A stretch of DNA of 52,278 nt. Source: Candidatus Poribacteria bacterium. Lineage in GTDB: Bacteria; Poribacteria; WGA-4E; WGA-3G. Within the stretch, counting starts at the first letter, position 1, and each line of letters opens with the position of its first letter. Below, piece after piece: positions 8,164 to 15,187 of this stretch. The stretch spans positions 1 through 52,278 of the forward strand of contig JAPOZO010000065.1 of NCBI GenBank assembly GCA_026706025.1, written 5' to 3'. Below the pieces are notes generated by a model. It was not told where the DNA came from. It made no database searches and worked only from the letters and a program-made list of their open reading frames with translations. The position numbers and the translations under genes were made by a program.

Positions 8164-10797
8164 ATGCCACAACCAAAGTATGTTTACTTCTTTGGAGGCG
8201 GTGAAAGCGATGGGAACGCCACAATGCGGACATTGCTTGGCGGAAAAGGGGCAAATCTCGCGGAGATGAGCAATCTCGGTGTGCCTGTCCCACCCGGGTT
8301 CACTATCTCCACGGAGGTTTGCAAATTATATTACGAAAATGACAAACGGTACCCCACGGGACTTGACAGGCAAATTGATGAGAATCTCGTGAAGTTAGAA
8401 GAGACGCTCGGCGCAAAGTTCGGTGATACCGAAAATCCACTCCTTCTCTCTGTCCGTTCTGGTGCTGCAGTCTCAATGCCGGGTATGATGGACACGATTC
8501 TCAACCTTGGCTTAAATGATGATGCCGTTAAGGGGCTTATTGCCAGATCTGAAAACGAACGTTTCGCTTACGATTCGTACCGACGCTTCATCCAGATGTT
8601 CGGGAACGTTGTACTTAACGTTGATCACGATGAGTTTGAACACTTACTCGAAGAAAAGAAAAAGGCGAAAGGTGTTGAATTAGATACGCAATTAGATGCC
8701 GCTGATTTAGTCGAACTCGTCCGCGAATTCAAGAACGCTGTCAAGCGGCACACAGGCAGCGATTTCCCTGATGAACCCCGGATGCAATTAGACATGGCAC
8801 GTGATGCGGTTTTTGAGTCCTCTGGGAACCCGCGCGCCATTACTTATCGGCGTCTCAACGATATTTCCGAAGAACTCGGACGCACGGCTGTCAATGTCCA
8901 AGCAATGGTGTTCGGAAATATGGGCGGCACCTCCGGCTCAGGCGTTGCCTTCACTCGTAATCCTTCAACCGGCGCGAACCAATTTTATGGCGAATTCCTC
9001 ATTAACGCGCAGGGCGAAGACGTAGTCGCTGGCATCCGAACGCCGCTGCCGGTCATCGAATTGAGAAATATCTTGCCCGATGCCTATGATGAATTGGTTG
9101 ATATCGGTTTAAGGCTTGAGAAGCACTATCGCGACATGCAAGACGTAGAGTTTACGATTCAGGATAGCAAACTCTACATGCTCCAGACCCGTAACGGGAA
9201 ACGCACCGGTCAAGCGGCTGTCCGCATCGCCGTTGAGATGGTTGAAGAGGGCTTGATTGATAAGCAGACGGCTTTGACGCGCGTCCCCGCGAACGACTTG
9301 GACCAATTATTACATCCAAGCGTTGATCCGGCTGCCTCCGTTGAGGTTATCGCGCAAGGCTTGCCTGCTTCTCCAGGTGCCGCTGTCGGTAAAGTGGTCT
9401 TCACAGCGCTCCACGCCGAGGAACTCGCCGCTGCTGGCGAGAAAGTCATCCTCGTCCGTACCGAAACATCGCCAGAAGACATCGGCGGTATGGATGCCGC
9501 GGAGGGTATCCTCACAGCGCGTGGGGGTATGACGAGCCACGCCGCTGTCGTCGCACGCGGCATGGGAAAATGCTGTGTCGCCGGTTGTTCTGCGTTATTT
9601 ATCAATGAAGAAGCATTGGAGTTTTACGCCGAAGGAAAACGCTACACTGAAGGCGATTTCATCACGCTCAACGGCTCCACAGGTGATGTCCTTGATGGAC
9701 AGGTTGCACTCATCCAACCTGAACTTAGTGGGCAATTCGGAACGCTCATGGAGTGGGCGGACGAAGTCCGTTCATTGGACGTTCGCACGAATGCCGATAC
9801 ACCCGAAGATGCCAAAAATGCAAGACAATTTGGCGCGGAAGGGATCGGACTCTGCCGAACCGAGCACATGTTCTTCGGCACAGGGATTGACGCAGTTCGT
9901 GAAATGATCCTCGCCGATGAGACCGCCGAACGCGAAGCCGCATTGGCGAAACTGCTCCCGCATCAACGTTCAGATTTCATCGGAATCTTTGAGGCGATGG
10001 CTGGTTATCCTGTTACGATCCGTACCCTTGATCCGCCGCTTCACGAGTTCTTACCAAAGAATGAAGCCGAAATCCAAGAACTCGCAGATCGGATCGGTAT
10101 TGAGCCACGAAAGCTCAGTGAGCGTGTTGAGGAATTGCACGAATTCAATCCGATGCTCGGACATCGTGGATGTAGACTCGGTATCGTCTACCCAGAGATC
10201 ACTGAGATGCAGGCGCGGGCGATCTTTGAAGCCGCTGTTGATGTTGTTAAACGTGGTATCACTGTACTCCCTGAGATTATGATTCCACTTGTCGGGCATA
10301 TCAACGAATTCTCGCTACAGCGCAAAGTCGTCGTTGACACCGCCGAAGCCGTTTTTAAAGAGACTGGCACCCGCGTTGCGTACCTTGTCGGAACGATGAT
10401 TGAGCTGCCCCGTGCAGCACTCACCGCTGACAAAATCGCAGCCGAAGCCGAATTCTTCTCTTACGGCACCAACGACCTCACGCAGACGACGTTCGGGATG
10501 AGCCGCGACGATGCAGTAAAATTCCTTGATGATTACGTCAAAGAGGGTGTGCTTGAATACGATCCGTTCCAAGTCTTGGACCAGGAAGGTGTCGGCAGCC
10601 TCTTACAAATCGGTTCGGAAAAGGGGCGCTCAGTGCGTCCTGATCTGAAGGTCGGTATCTGTGGTGAGCACGGCGGCGAACCGAGTTCCGTGAAATTCTG
10701 CTACGGCTTGGACTTTAATTACGTATCGTGTTCCCCGTTCCGTGTGCCGATCGCGCGTCTCGCTGCAGCACAGGCGGTCATTGAAGCAGAAGATTAG
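8164..10797 (+). CDS. ppdK: Pyruvate, phosphate dikinase
   Basis: Interconverts pyruvate + ATP + phosphate and PEP + AMP + pyrophosphate in the cytosol, serving glycolysis or gluconeogenesis. The 877-residue product has the full family layout: an N-terminal ATP-grasp domain (GGKGANLAEMSNLGVPVPPGF near the start), a swivelling phosphohistidine domain with GGMTSHAAVVARGMGK and catalytic His459, and a C-terminal PEP/pyruvate TIM barrel with GICGEHGGEP and Cys833. ATG 8164 is preferred over TTG 8161 because AGGAGG (8152-8157) lies 6 nt upstream. No regulatory kinase gene is seen nearby. It stands alone between two repeat elements. Confidence 0.96.
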   Translation: MPQPKYVYFFGGGESDGNATMRTLLGGKGANLAEMSNLGVPVPPGFTISTEVCKLYYENDKRYPTGLDRQIDENLVKLEETLGAKFGDTENPLLLSVRSGAAVSMPGMMDTILNLGLNDDAVKGLIARSENERFAYDSYRRFIQMFGNVVLNVDHDEFEHLLEEKKKAKGVELDTQLDAADLVELVREFKNAVKRHTGSDFPDEPRMQLDMARDAVFESSGNPRAITYRRLNDISEELGRTAVNVQAMVFGNMGGTSGSGVAFTRNPSTGANQFYGEFLINAQGEDVVAGIRTPLPVIELRNILPDAYDELVDIGLRLEKHYRDMQDVEFTIQDSKLYMLQTRNGKRTGQAAVRIAVEMVEEGLIDKQTALTRVPANDLDQLLHPSVDPAASVEVIAQGLPASPGAAVGKVVFTALHAEELAAAGEKVILVRTETSPEDIGGMDAAEGILTARGGMTSHAAVVARGMGKCCVAGCSALFINEEALEFYAEGKRYTEGDFITLNGSTGDVLDGQVALIQPELSGQFGTLMEWADEVRSLDVRTNADTPEDAKNARQFGAEGIGLCRTEHMFFGTGIDAVREMILADETAEREAALAKLLPHQRSDFIGIFEAMAGYPVTIRTLDPPLHEFLPKNEAEIQELADRIGIEPRKLSERVEELHEFNPMLGHRGCRLGIVYPEITEMQARAIFEAAVDVVKRGITVLPEIMIPLVGHINEFSLQRKVVVDTAEAVFKETGTRVAYLVGTMIELPRAALTADKIAAEAEFFSYGTNDLTQTTFGMSRDDAVKFLDDYVKEGVLEYDPFQVLDQEGVGSLLQIGSEKGRSVRPDLKVGICGEHGGEPSSVKFCYGLDFNYVSCSPFRVPIARLAAAQAVIEAED

Positions 10798-10798
10798 T

Positions 10799-10940
10799 CT
10801 GGTAATAGTTAACAGTTATCAGTTACAGAAGTTAACAGTTAACAGTACGCTGCGCTTTCAGTTAACAGTTACAAGAGGTTTAGGATTATCCTAAACCCGT
10901 ACTGAAAACTGAGTGCTGTTAACTGTTAACTTCCTAACGA
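10799..10940. repeat. Palindromic intergenic element, copy 6
   Basis: Left units are AGTTAACAGTTATCAGTTAC and GTTAACAGTTAACAGTACGC. The core is CAAGAGGTTTAGGATTATCC. Right units are TGAAAACTGAGTGCTG and TTAACTGTTAACTTCC. It fills the ppdK to Uma2-gene spacer up to the GAGGTG ribosome-binding site. Confidence 0.55.
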
Positions 10941-10949
10941 GGTGAAAAC

Positions 10950-11549
10950 ATGAACGCACAAGAATTTGGCGCACCCCCTCCGGACGGAAACTCCAATGCC
11001 CTACTCTCGCAAGAAGGGCTCCCTCTTAAACCTATCAAGATGACGTTAGAGGAGTTCCTTGAAAGTAGCTTAGAGACATGCGAGTACATTGGAAGCGAAT
11101 TAGTCCCGATACTGCCTAACTCATTGGAACATGGTGGGATTAGGACGAATTTGCTTTTGCGGTTAGGTTCATACGTACGTGAAAATCAATTGGGAAGTGT
11201 CTATGCGCCGTTCACAGGATTTCGCGTCGGCTCACATATTCTGGTGCCGGATATAGCCTTCATTTCGACAGATAAACTCCCCACTGATAGGAGTGAAATT
11301 TTCCCAATCCCACCGGACCTTGCTGTTGAGGTGGTTTCTCCAACAGATGTGTTACACCGAGTTGAGGAAAAAGTATTTGCCTATCTTGAGGCAGGGACGC
11401 AATTGGTATGGGTAATTAAACCGCGATCCAAAACTGTAACAATCTATCGTTCGGAGACAGACATCACGCTCCTCACGCGAAATGACACCCTCACCGGTGA
11501 GAATGTCGTTGAAGGATTTACTTGTCAGGTAGCAGAACTTTTTGAATAG
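10950..11549 (+). CDS. Uma2 family (DUF820) PD-(D/E)XK nuclease-like protein
   Basis: The 199-residue protein has the Uma2/DUF820 core: MTLEEFLESSLETCEYI, then VPDIAFISTD with the metal-binding Asp, then PPDLAVEVVSPTD with the E-V-V segment of the restriction-endonuclease fold, then EEKVFAYLEAGTQLVWVI. The family is abundant in cyanobacteria and other multicellular or symbiotic bacteria, often without known substrate. GAGGTG sits 7 nt before ATG 10950. No transposase partner is visible, so a free-standing nuclease-like protein of unknown role is the safest call. Confidence 0.85.
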   Translation: MNAQEFGAPPPDGNSNALLSQEGLPLKPIKMTLEEFLESSLETCEYIGSELVPILPNSLEHGGIRTNLLLRLGSYVRENQLGSVYAPFTGFRVGSHILVPDIAFISTDKLPTDRSEIFPIPPDLAVEVVSPTDVLHRVEEKVFAYLEAGTQLVWVIKPRSKTVTIYRSETDITLLTRNDTLTGENVVEGFTCQVAELFE

Positions 11550-11606
11550 TGCAAGGTAGCAGGCACAGTCCCTGTGCCGTCAGCATTGGAAAGGACAACA
11601 TAATAT

Positions 11607-12050
11607 ATGCTAATCGCAGATGTAAATGAAATTGAAGGGCGCACCTATCCTGCCCGTAGACGCACCAAAAATCTTGTCGGCGGTGCTTCCCCGATCCAGA
11701 TAAATGAATTCTGTATGGGGTTTGTCGTCTTAGAACCCAACGGTGGTCAAGTGCCGTGGCACAACCACGAACAGGAAGAGATCTACTTCATCGTTGAAGG
11801 CGAAGGCGAAATGTGTCTCGGTGAGGAGCGGCAAACCCTCTCGGCGGGGCAGACGGTTTTTATTCCGTCATGGGTCTTCCATCAACTAACGAACACGGGC
11901 GACACACCGATGCACATGGTCTATTGTTATGGTCCCGCAGGTGATGTGGCGCATTGGAAACAAGAACTCGCTGGCACACTTCCGAAAGCCGGTGTTGACG
12001 CACCACCACTCCCAGAAGGCGCAGCCTCCCAATGTACTGACAAACCTTAG
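11607..12050 (+). CDS. Small cupin-domain protein
   Basis: Single-domain cupin of 147 residues. Cupin motif 1 is seen as PWHNHEQEEIYFIVEGEGEM, whose two His and Glu are metal ligands. Motif 2 is seen as IPSWVFHQLTNTG with the last His ligand. A bound divalent metal is therefore expected. Such proteins act as sugar isomerases, dioxygenases or ligand sensors; nothing in the neighbours (nuclease, toxin/antitoxin) indicates which. The tail after about residue 118 is poorly conserved and Pro/Ala-rich. The start is the first in-frame ATG; the ribosome-binding site (AAAGGA) is rather far upstream. Confidence 0.82.
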   Translation: MLIADVNEIEGRTYPARRRTKNLVGGASPIQINEFCMGFVVLEPNGGQVPWHNHEQEEIYFIVEGEGEMCLGEERQTLSAGQTVFIPSWVFHQLTNTGDTPMHMVYCYGPAGDVAHWKQELAGTLPKAGVDAPPLPEGAASQCTDKP

Positions 12051-12109
12051 ACATATTTATCCCTTTCGCGTAGAACGGGCATAGAATCAGGAAGCAGAAT
12101 CAATTAACT

Positions 12110-12448
12110 ATGCGTAACGCATACCCGAGAGAAGTGGAAATCTATCGTTCTCGGAATGGTCGAGAACCTTTCACAGAATGGTTGAACGCAATCCGAGATC
12201 AGAAAACACAAAGACGCATTCGGACCCGGCTTGCAGCTCTTAAATTAGGCAATTTCGGAGATTACAAATCTGTGGGTGAAGGGGTCTTTGAGTTGCGTTT
12301 TCACTTCGGGGTAGGTTATCGAGTTTATTTTCGTGAAGTGGGTAACACCGTTGTTTTTCTGCTCTGTGGAGGCGATAAATCATCACAGGCGCGCCACATT
12401 GAACGTGCAAAAGCCTATTGGTTGGCGTACAAGGAGACGCACCTATGA
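12110..12448 (+). CDS. RelE/HigB-type toxin (Gp49-like addiction module killer)
   Basis: The 112-residue basic protein has the hallmark core of this toxin group: EPFTEWLNAIRDQKTQRRI, RLAALKLGNFGDYKSVGEGV, ELRFHFGVGYRVYF and LLCGGDKSSQ. Members are ribosome-dependent mRNA interferases of the RelE/ParE superfamily. The gene order is toxin first, as in higBA systems. It ends in TGA within an ATGA overlap with the antitoxin start, showing translational coupling and that TGA acts as a normal stop in this genome. Confidence 0.88.
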   Translation: MRNAYPREVEIYRSRNGREPFTEWLNAIRDQKTQRRIRTRLAALKLGNFGDYKSVGEGVFELRFHFGVGYRVYFREVGNTVVFLLCGGDKSSQARHIERAKAYWLAYKETHL

Positions 12449-12846
12449 GAAAAATGAGAACGTACCGCGAGTACCTTATTGATATATTCACCGATCGCGA
12501 TGAAGCAATTGGGCACCTCCAAGTGGCACTTGAAGATTACCAAACTCACGGGAATACAGACATATTTCTGTTCTTGCTTGAAACCGTCGTAGAAGCTCAA
12601 GGCGGGATTACTGAACTCGCAAAGCAAACTGATACGAAGCCACACGTGCTTTCGGACGCGCTCACCAGTGACGATGTACCGCTGATTGACAGACTCGGAA
12701 CGATTCTTAAAGCCCTCGGATACCGGCTTTCAATCGAACCGTTAGAAGTGGAAAGCCTCAATCTTGAAACTGCTACCACGGGGGGACAAGCTGCAACAGC
12801 ACCGCTGTCAGAAAATCAAGGCACATCACGACAAGCAGGTAAATAA
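12445..12846 (+). CDS. HigA-like helix-turn-helix antitoxin
   Basis: Partner of the toxin just upstream; it binds and neutralises it and represses the operon. Residues 5-75 match the addiction-module antidote pattern: YREYLIDIFTDRDEAIGHL, ALEDYQTHGNTDIFLFLLE, then AQGGITELAKQTDTKPHVL as the helix-turn-helix entry. LGTILKALGYRLSIEP closes the DNA-binding domain. ATG 12445 is chosen over upstream TTG 12418 because AAGGAG (12431-12436) fits it and it forms the ATGA overlap. The roughly 40-residue polar tail after the conserved core is unusual in length. Confidence 0.86.
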   Translation: MRKMRTYREYLIDIFTDRDEAIGHLQVALEDYQTHGNTDIFLFLLETVVEAQGGITELAKQTDTKPHVLSDALTSDDVPLIDRLGTILKALGYRLSIEPLEVESLNLETATTGGQAATAPLSENQGTSRQAGK

Positions 12847-12856
12847 TAGGAGATAC

Positions 12857-14026
12857 ATGACCCATCAGACTCAAAAAACGCATCGCGTCGGTATCATCAT
12901 GAACGGCGTCACCGGCAGAATGGGAACCAACCAACACCTCATCCGCTCCATCTTGGCAATCGCAGAGGAGGGTGGCATCCCGATCGGCGATGGTGAAGTT
13001 ATCATGCCCGACCCGTTTCTCGTCGGTAGAAACCCGGCGAAATTGGAGAAACTCTCCGAAACCACCGGCGTTGAGAAATGGACAACAGACCTCGACGCTG
13101 CCCTCGCCGATGACGCTTACAGCGTCTATTTTGACGCACAGGTTACGTCACGCCGCGTCGATGCAGTCGAAGCCGCAATCGCAGCAGGCAAACACATCTA
13201 TTGTGAGAAACCGACCGCGACTACCACTGCGGATGCATATCGTCTCTATGAACAGGCGGCAAAGGCAGGACTCAAAAACGGTGTCGTTCAGGATAAACTC
13301 TGGTTACCCGGTATCCAGAAACTCAAACGCTTGATAGATGCTGACTTTTTCGGACAGATTATCGCTGTCCGCGGTGAGTTCGGTTACTGGGTCTTCCAAG
13401 GCGATGCGATTCCGACCCAACGTCCTTCGTGGAACTACCGAACCGAAGATGGTGGCGGCATTATTCTTGATATGTTTAGCCACTGGCGATACGTCATTGA
13501 CAACCTTTTCGGCGCAGTTAAAGGGGTTTCTTGCATCGCTGCCACACATCTCCCACAGCGCTGGGACGAAGAAGGCGAACCCTATCGCTGCACGGCTGAA
13601 GACGCTGCCTATGCGACATTTGAATTGGAGAACGGGATCATCGCCCATTTTAATTCATCTTGGGCAGTCAGAGTCCGCCGCGACGATCTACTAACGATAC
13701 AAGTAGACGGCTTGAACGGTTCCGCTGTTGTTGGCTTGAGAGATTGTTGGATTCAACCGCTCTCTGGCACACCACGTCCTGTCTGGAACCCCGACATCGA
13801 ACAACCCATCAAATTCTTTGACGGCTGGCTCAAGGTCCCAGAGCAAGAGACGTACGAGAACGCATTTAGGGCGCAGTGGGAGTTGTTCCTCCGACATCTC
13901 GTCGCTGATGAACCGTTCCCGTGGACGCTGCTTGCTGGCGCGAGAGGTGTACAATTGGCGGATAAAGGCATGGAATCGTGGCAGACGCGTAAGTGGGTAG
14001 AATTACCGGAGTTAGCAGCACTATAG
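12857..14026 (+). CDS. Gfo/Idh/MocA family NAD(P)-dependent oxidoreductase
   Basis: The 389-residue two-domain dehydrogenase has a Rossmann start GIIMNGVTGRMGTNQHL and the family motif HIYCEKPTATT, whose Lys takes part in catalysis. The C-terminal alpha/beta domain contains WNYRTEDGGGIILDMFSHW, a typical substrate-site stretch. Members oxidise sugars, inositols or related polyols; the substrate here is unknown. ATG 12857 follows AGGAG by 4 nt. A longer in-frame reading from 12764 would overlap the antitoxin and is rejected. A strong intrinsic terminator follows within 70 bp. Confidence 0.92.
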   Translation: MTHQTQKTHRVGIIMNGVTGRMGTNQHLIRSILAIAEEGGIPIGDGEVIMPDPFLVGRNPAKLEKLSETTGVEKWTTDLDAALADDAYSVYFDAQVTSRRVDAVEAAIAAGKHIYCEKPTATTTADAYRLYEQAAKAGLKNGVVQDKLWLPGIQKLKRLIDADFFGQIIAVRGEFGYWVFQGDAIPTQRPSWNYRTEDGGGIILDMFSHWRYVIDNLFGAVKGVSCIAATHLPQRWDEEGEPYRCTAEDAAYATFELENGIIAHFNSSWAVRVRRDDLLTIQVDGLNGSAVVGLRDCWIQPLSGTPRPVWNPDIEQPIKFFDGWLKVPEQETYENAFRAQWELFLRHLVADEPFPWTLLAGARGVQLADKGMESWQTRKWVELPELAAL

Positions 14027-14063
14027 AGGCATTCATCGAAAAATACGGATATGGCTAAGTTCC

Positions 14064-14094
14064 GGCGCAGTTGCAAACTGCGCCTACTTTTTTT
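14064..14094 (+). terminator. Rho-independent terminator after the oxidoreductase
   Basis: GGCGCAGTT (14064-14072) pairs perfectly with AACTGCGCC (14076-14084) around the loop GCA, and TACTTTTTTT follows. This is the strongest classical terminator in the window and ends the transcription unit reading through the oxidoreductase. Confidence 0.85.
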
Positions 14095-14126
14095 AGAAGC
14101 GAAGCGTTGCTTAAATTGACACCCAT

Positions 14127-14242
14127 GGGGCGGTTTGATGAAGATTAATTTATTCATTCGGTAATTTATTGGCGAAGTCCGGTGCGGTTAGGAAACCGCC
14201 CCTACCGGGCCTGGGAAAATGTAGAATTACCCAAATATTTTA
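14127..14242. mobile_element. MITE-like element A, truncated copy
   Basis: Starting GGGGCGGTTTGATGAAGATT, it aligns along its length with the reverse complement of 26020-26178, including TTCGGTAATTT, GGTGCGGTTAGGAAACCG and CCTGGGAAAAT. The right terminal arm breaks off at about 14242, exactly where element B begins, so B probably inserted into or replaced the end of A. No coding capacity. Confidence 0.6.
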
Positions 14243-14453
14243 TTATACTAAAGTTTGGACAATTCTCGTCTGATGGTCTGCGTTTTCAAAGGTCTGTCTA
14301 TTTTTTGTGAGTTTCCGCCATTCACGGCACTCCGAGAAAAAACAGACGCTTTCCTGCGGATTGGGTAACCCAACCCCTACGCCTCTGTGTTCTTGGTAGG
14401 GGGCGGTTCTTCCGCCCCGCTGTAAAATTGTCCAAAGCTTAGTATAAAATTCG
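14237..14453. mobile_element. MITE-like element B with about 25-bp terminal inverted repeats
   Basis: The left end TTATACTAAAGTTTGGACAATT-like tract (14237-14264) is the inverse of AATTGTCCAAAGCTTAGTAT (14426-14445), with matching flanking A/T. The interior is about 160 bp and non-coding, with a GGGGCGG-rich hairpin (about 14399-14419). No transposase is encoded, so mobility would depend on a trans-acting enzyme. Confidence 0.6.
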
Positions 14454-14566
14454 TCTGCGGTGGGGAAAGTGTCTGAAAAACTGTGTTAAAACGCTCAAAG
14501 ATCCGTTAGTAGCAGCTTTGGTTATCATATAATTCGTAGTTGGATAAGACTTTATTATTTTTTTCT

Positions 14567-14595
14567 TTGACAAGCAAAAAAAAATAGCGTATCAT
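14567..14595 (+). promoter_or_regulatory. Orphan sigma70-type promoter
   Basis: TTGACA (14567-14572) and TATCAT (14590-14595) are spaced by 17 bp in an A/T-rich background. The next credible gene starts almost 600 bp downstream, so this would give either a very long leader for the protease gene at 15188 or an undetected small RNA. Confidence 0.4.
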
Positions 14596-15187
14596 AACCT
14601 GTGATTTACACAGCAGCGATTTTTAGCAGAGCAGATTTTAGTTGTTGATTGAGATATTCAGACAGGCATCCGTGCTTGATTTGATAAGCGTTGGTTTCCC
14701 TGTTCCATAAGTTTTACCCAAGCCAAAAACGCATTGGGTGCTCCAAGGGGTGTTCAAACTGTCCAAAGTTGAAGACCATGCAAAGCGAACACATCAATAT
14801 CAACATCACCAAACCGATTTTACGGGAACATCGAGTCTATGGTATAAGCGTTAATACTGCGCGTCGTTTCTCTGTATGTTCGTTGATTTTGTGTGTTATT
14901 AACGCAGAGTTAACATATCTGTCTGCAAGATTAACGTTCCCCCTCCCCCGATTAACAATAGATAAGTTTTACGTTTCACAAGATGGTATAGCCTTCACGG
15001 TAGTTCTATCTTTGTCATGCTTGTGTAATAATACTGCATGCGTTTGCGAGCGTAAAATAACCTTATTAGGAATTAACTGACGGTGGTTCATTAATCATGG
15101 CGTTTTTGTACCGTAAACTGTTAGTTTGCGGGCAACCAAAGGCGATCTAATAGGTTGTACGGCAGAAGGCGTACGAGGTGAGGCGTT
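14596..15187. other. Gene-free stretch before the TPR protease
   Basis: The only sizeable reading frame (14691-15080) begins at TTG, lacks a ribosome-binding site and shows no recognisable protein pattern, so no gene is called. TAAACTGTTAGTTTGCGGG (15113-15131) nearly repeats 41353-41370 inside another MITE-like element, suggesting mobile-element debris here. GAGGTGAGG just before 15188 is the ribosome-binding site of the next gene. Confidence 0.5.

Noticed and set aside
12764-12856. Longer start of the Gfo/Idh/MocA oxidoreductase
   Set aside because: It would overlap the antitoxin gene and precedes a good ribosome-binding site at 12848-12852 for ATG 12857.
14691-15080. 129-codon open frame in the long spacer
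   Set aside because: TTG start, no ribosome-binding site, odd composition and no recognisable motif; it also overlaps repeat debris.
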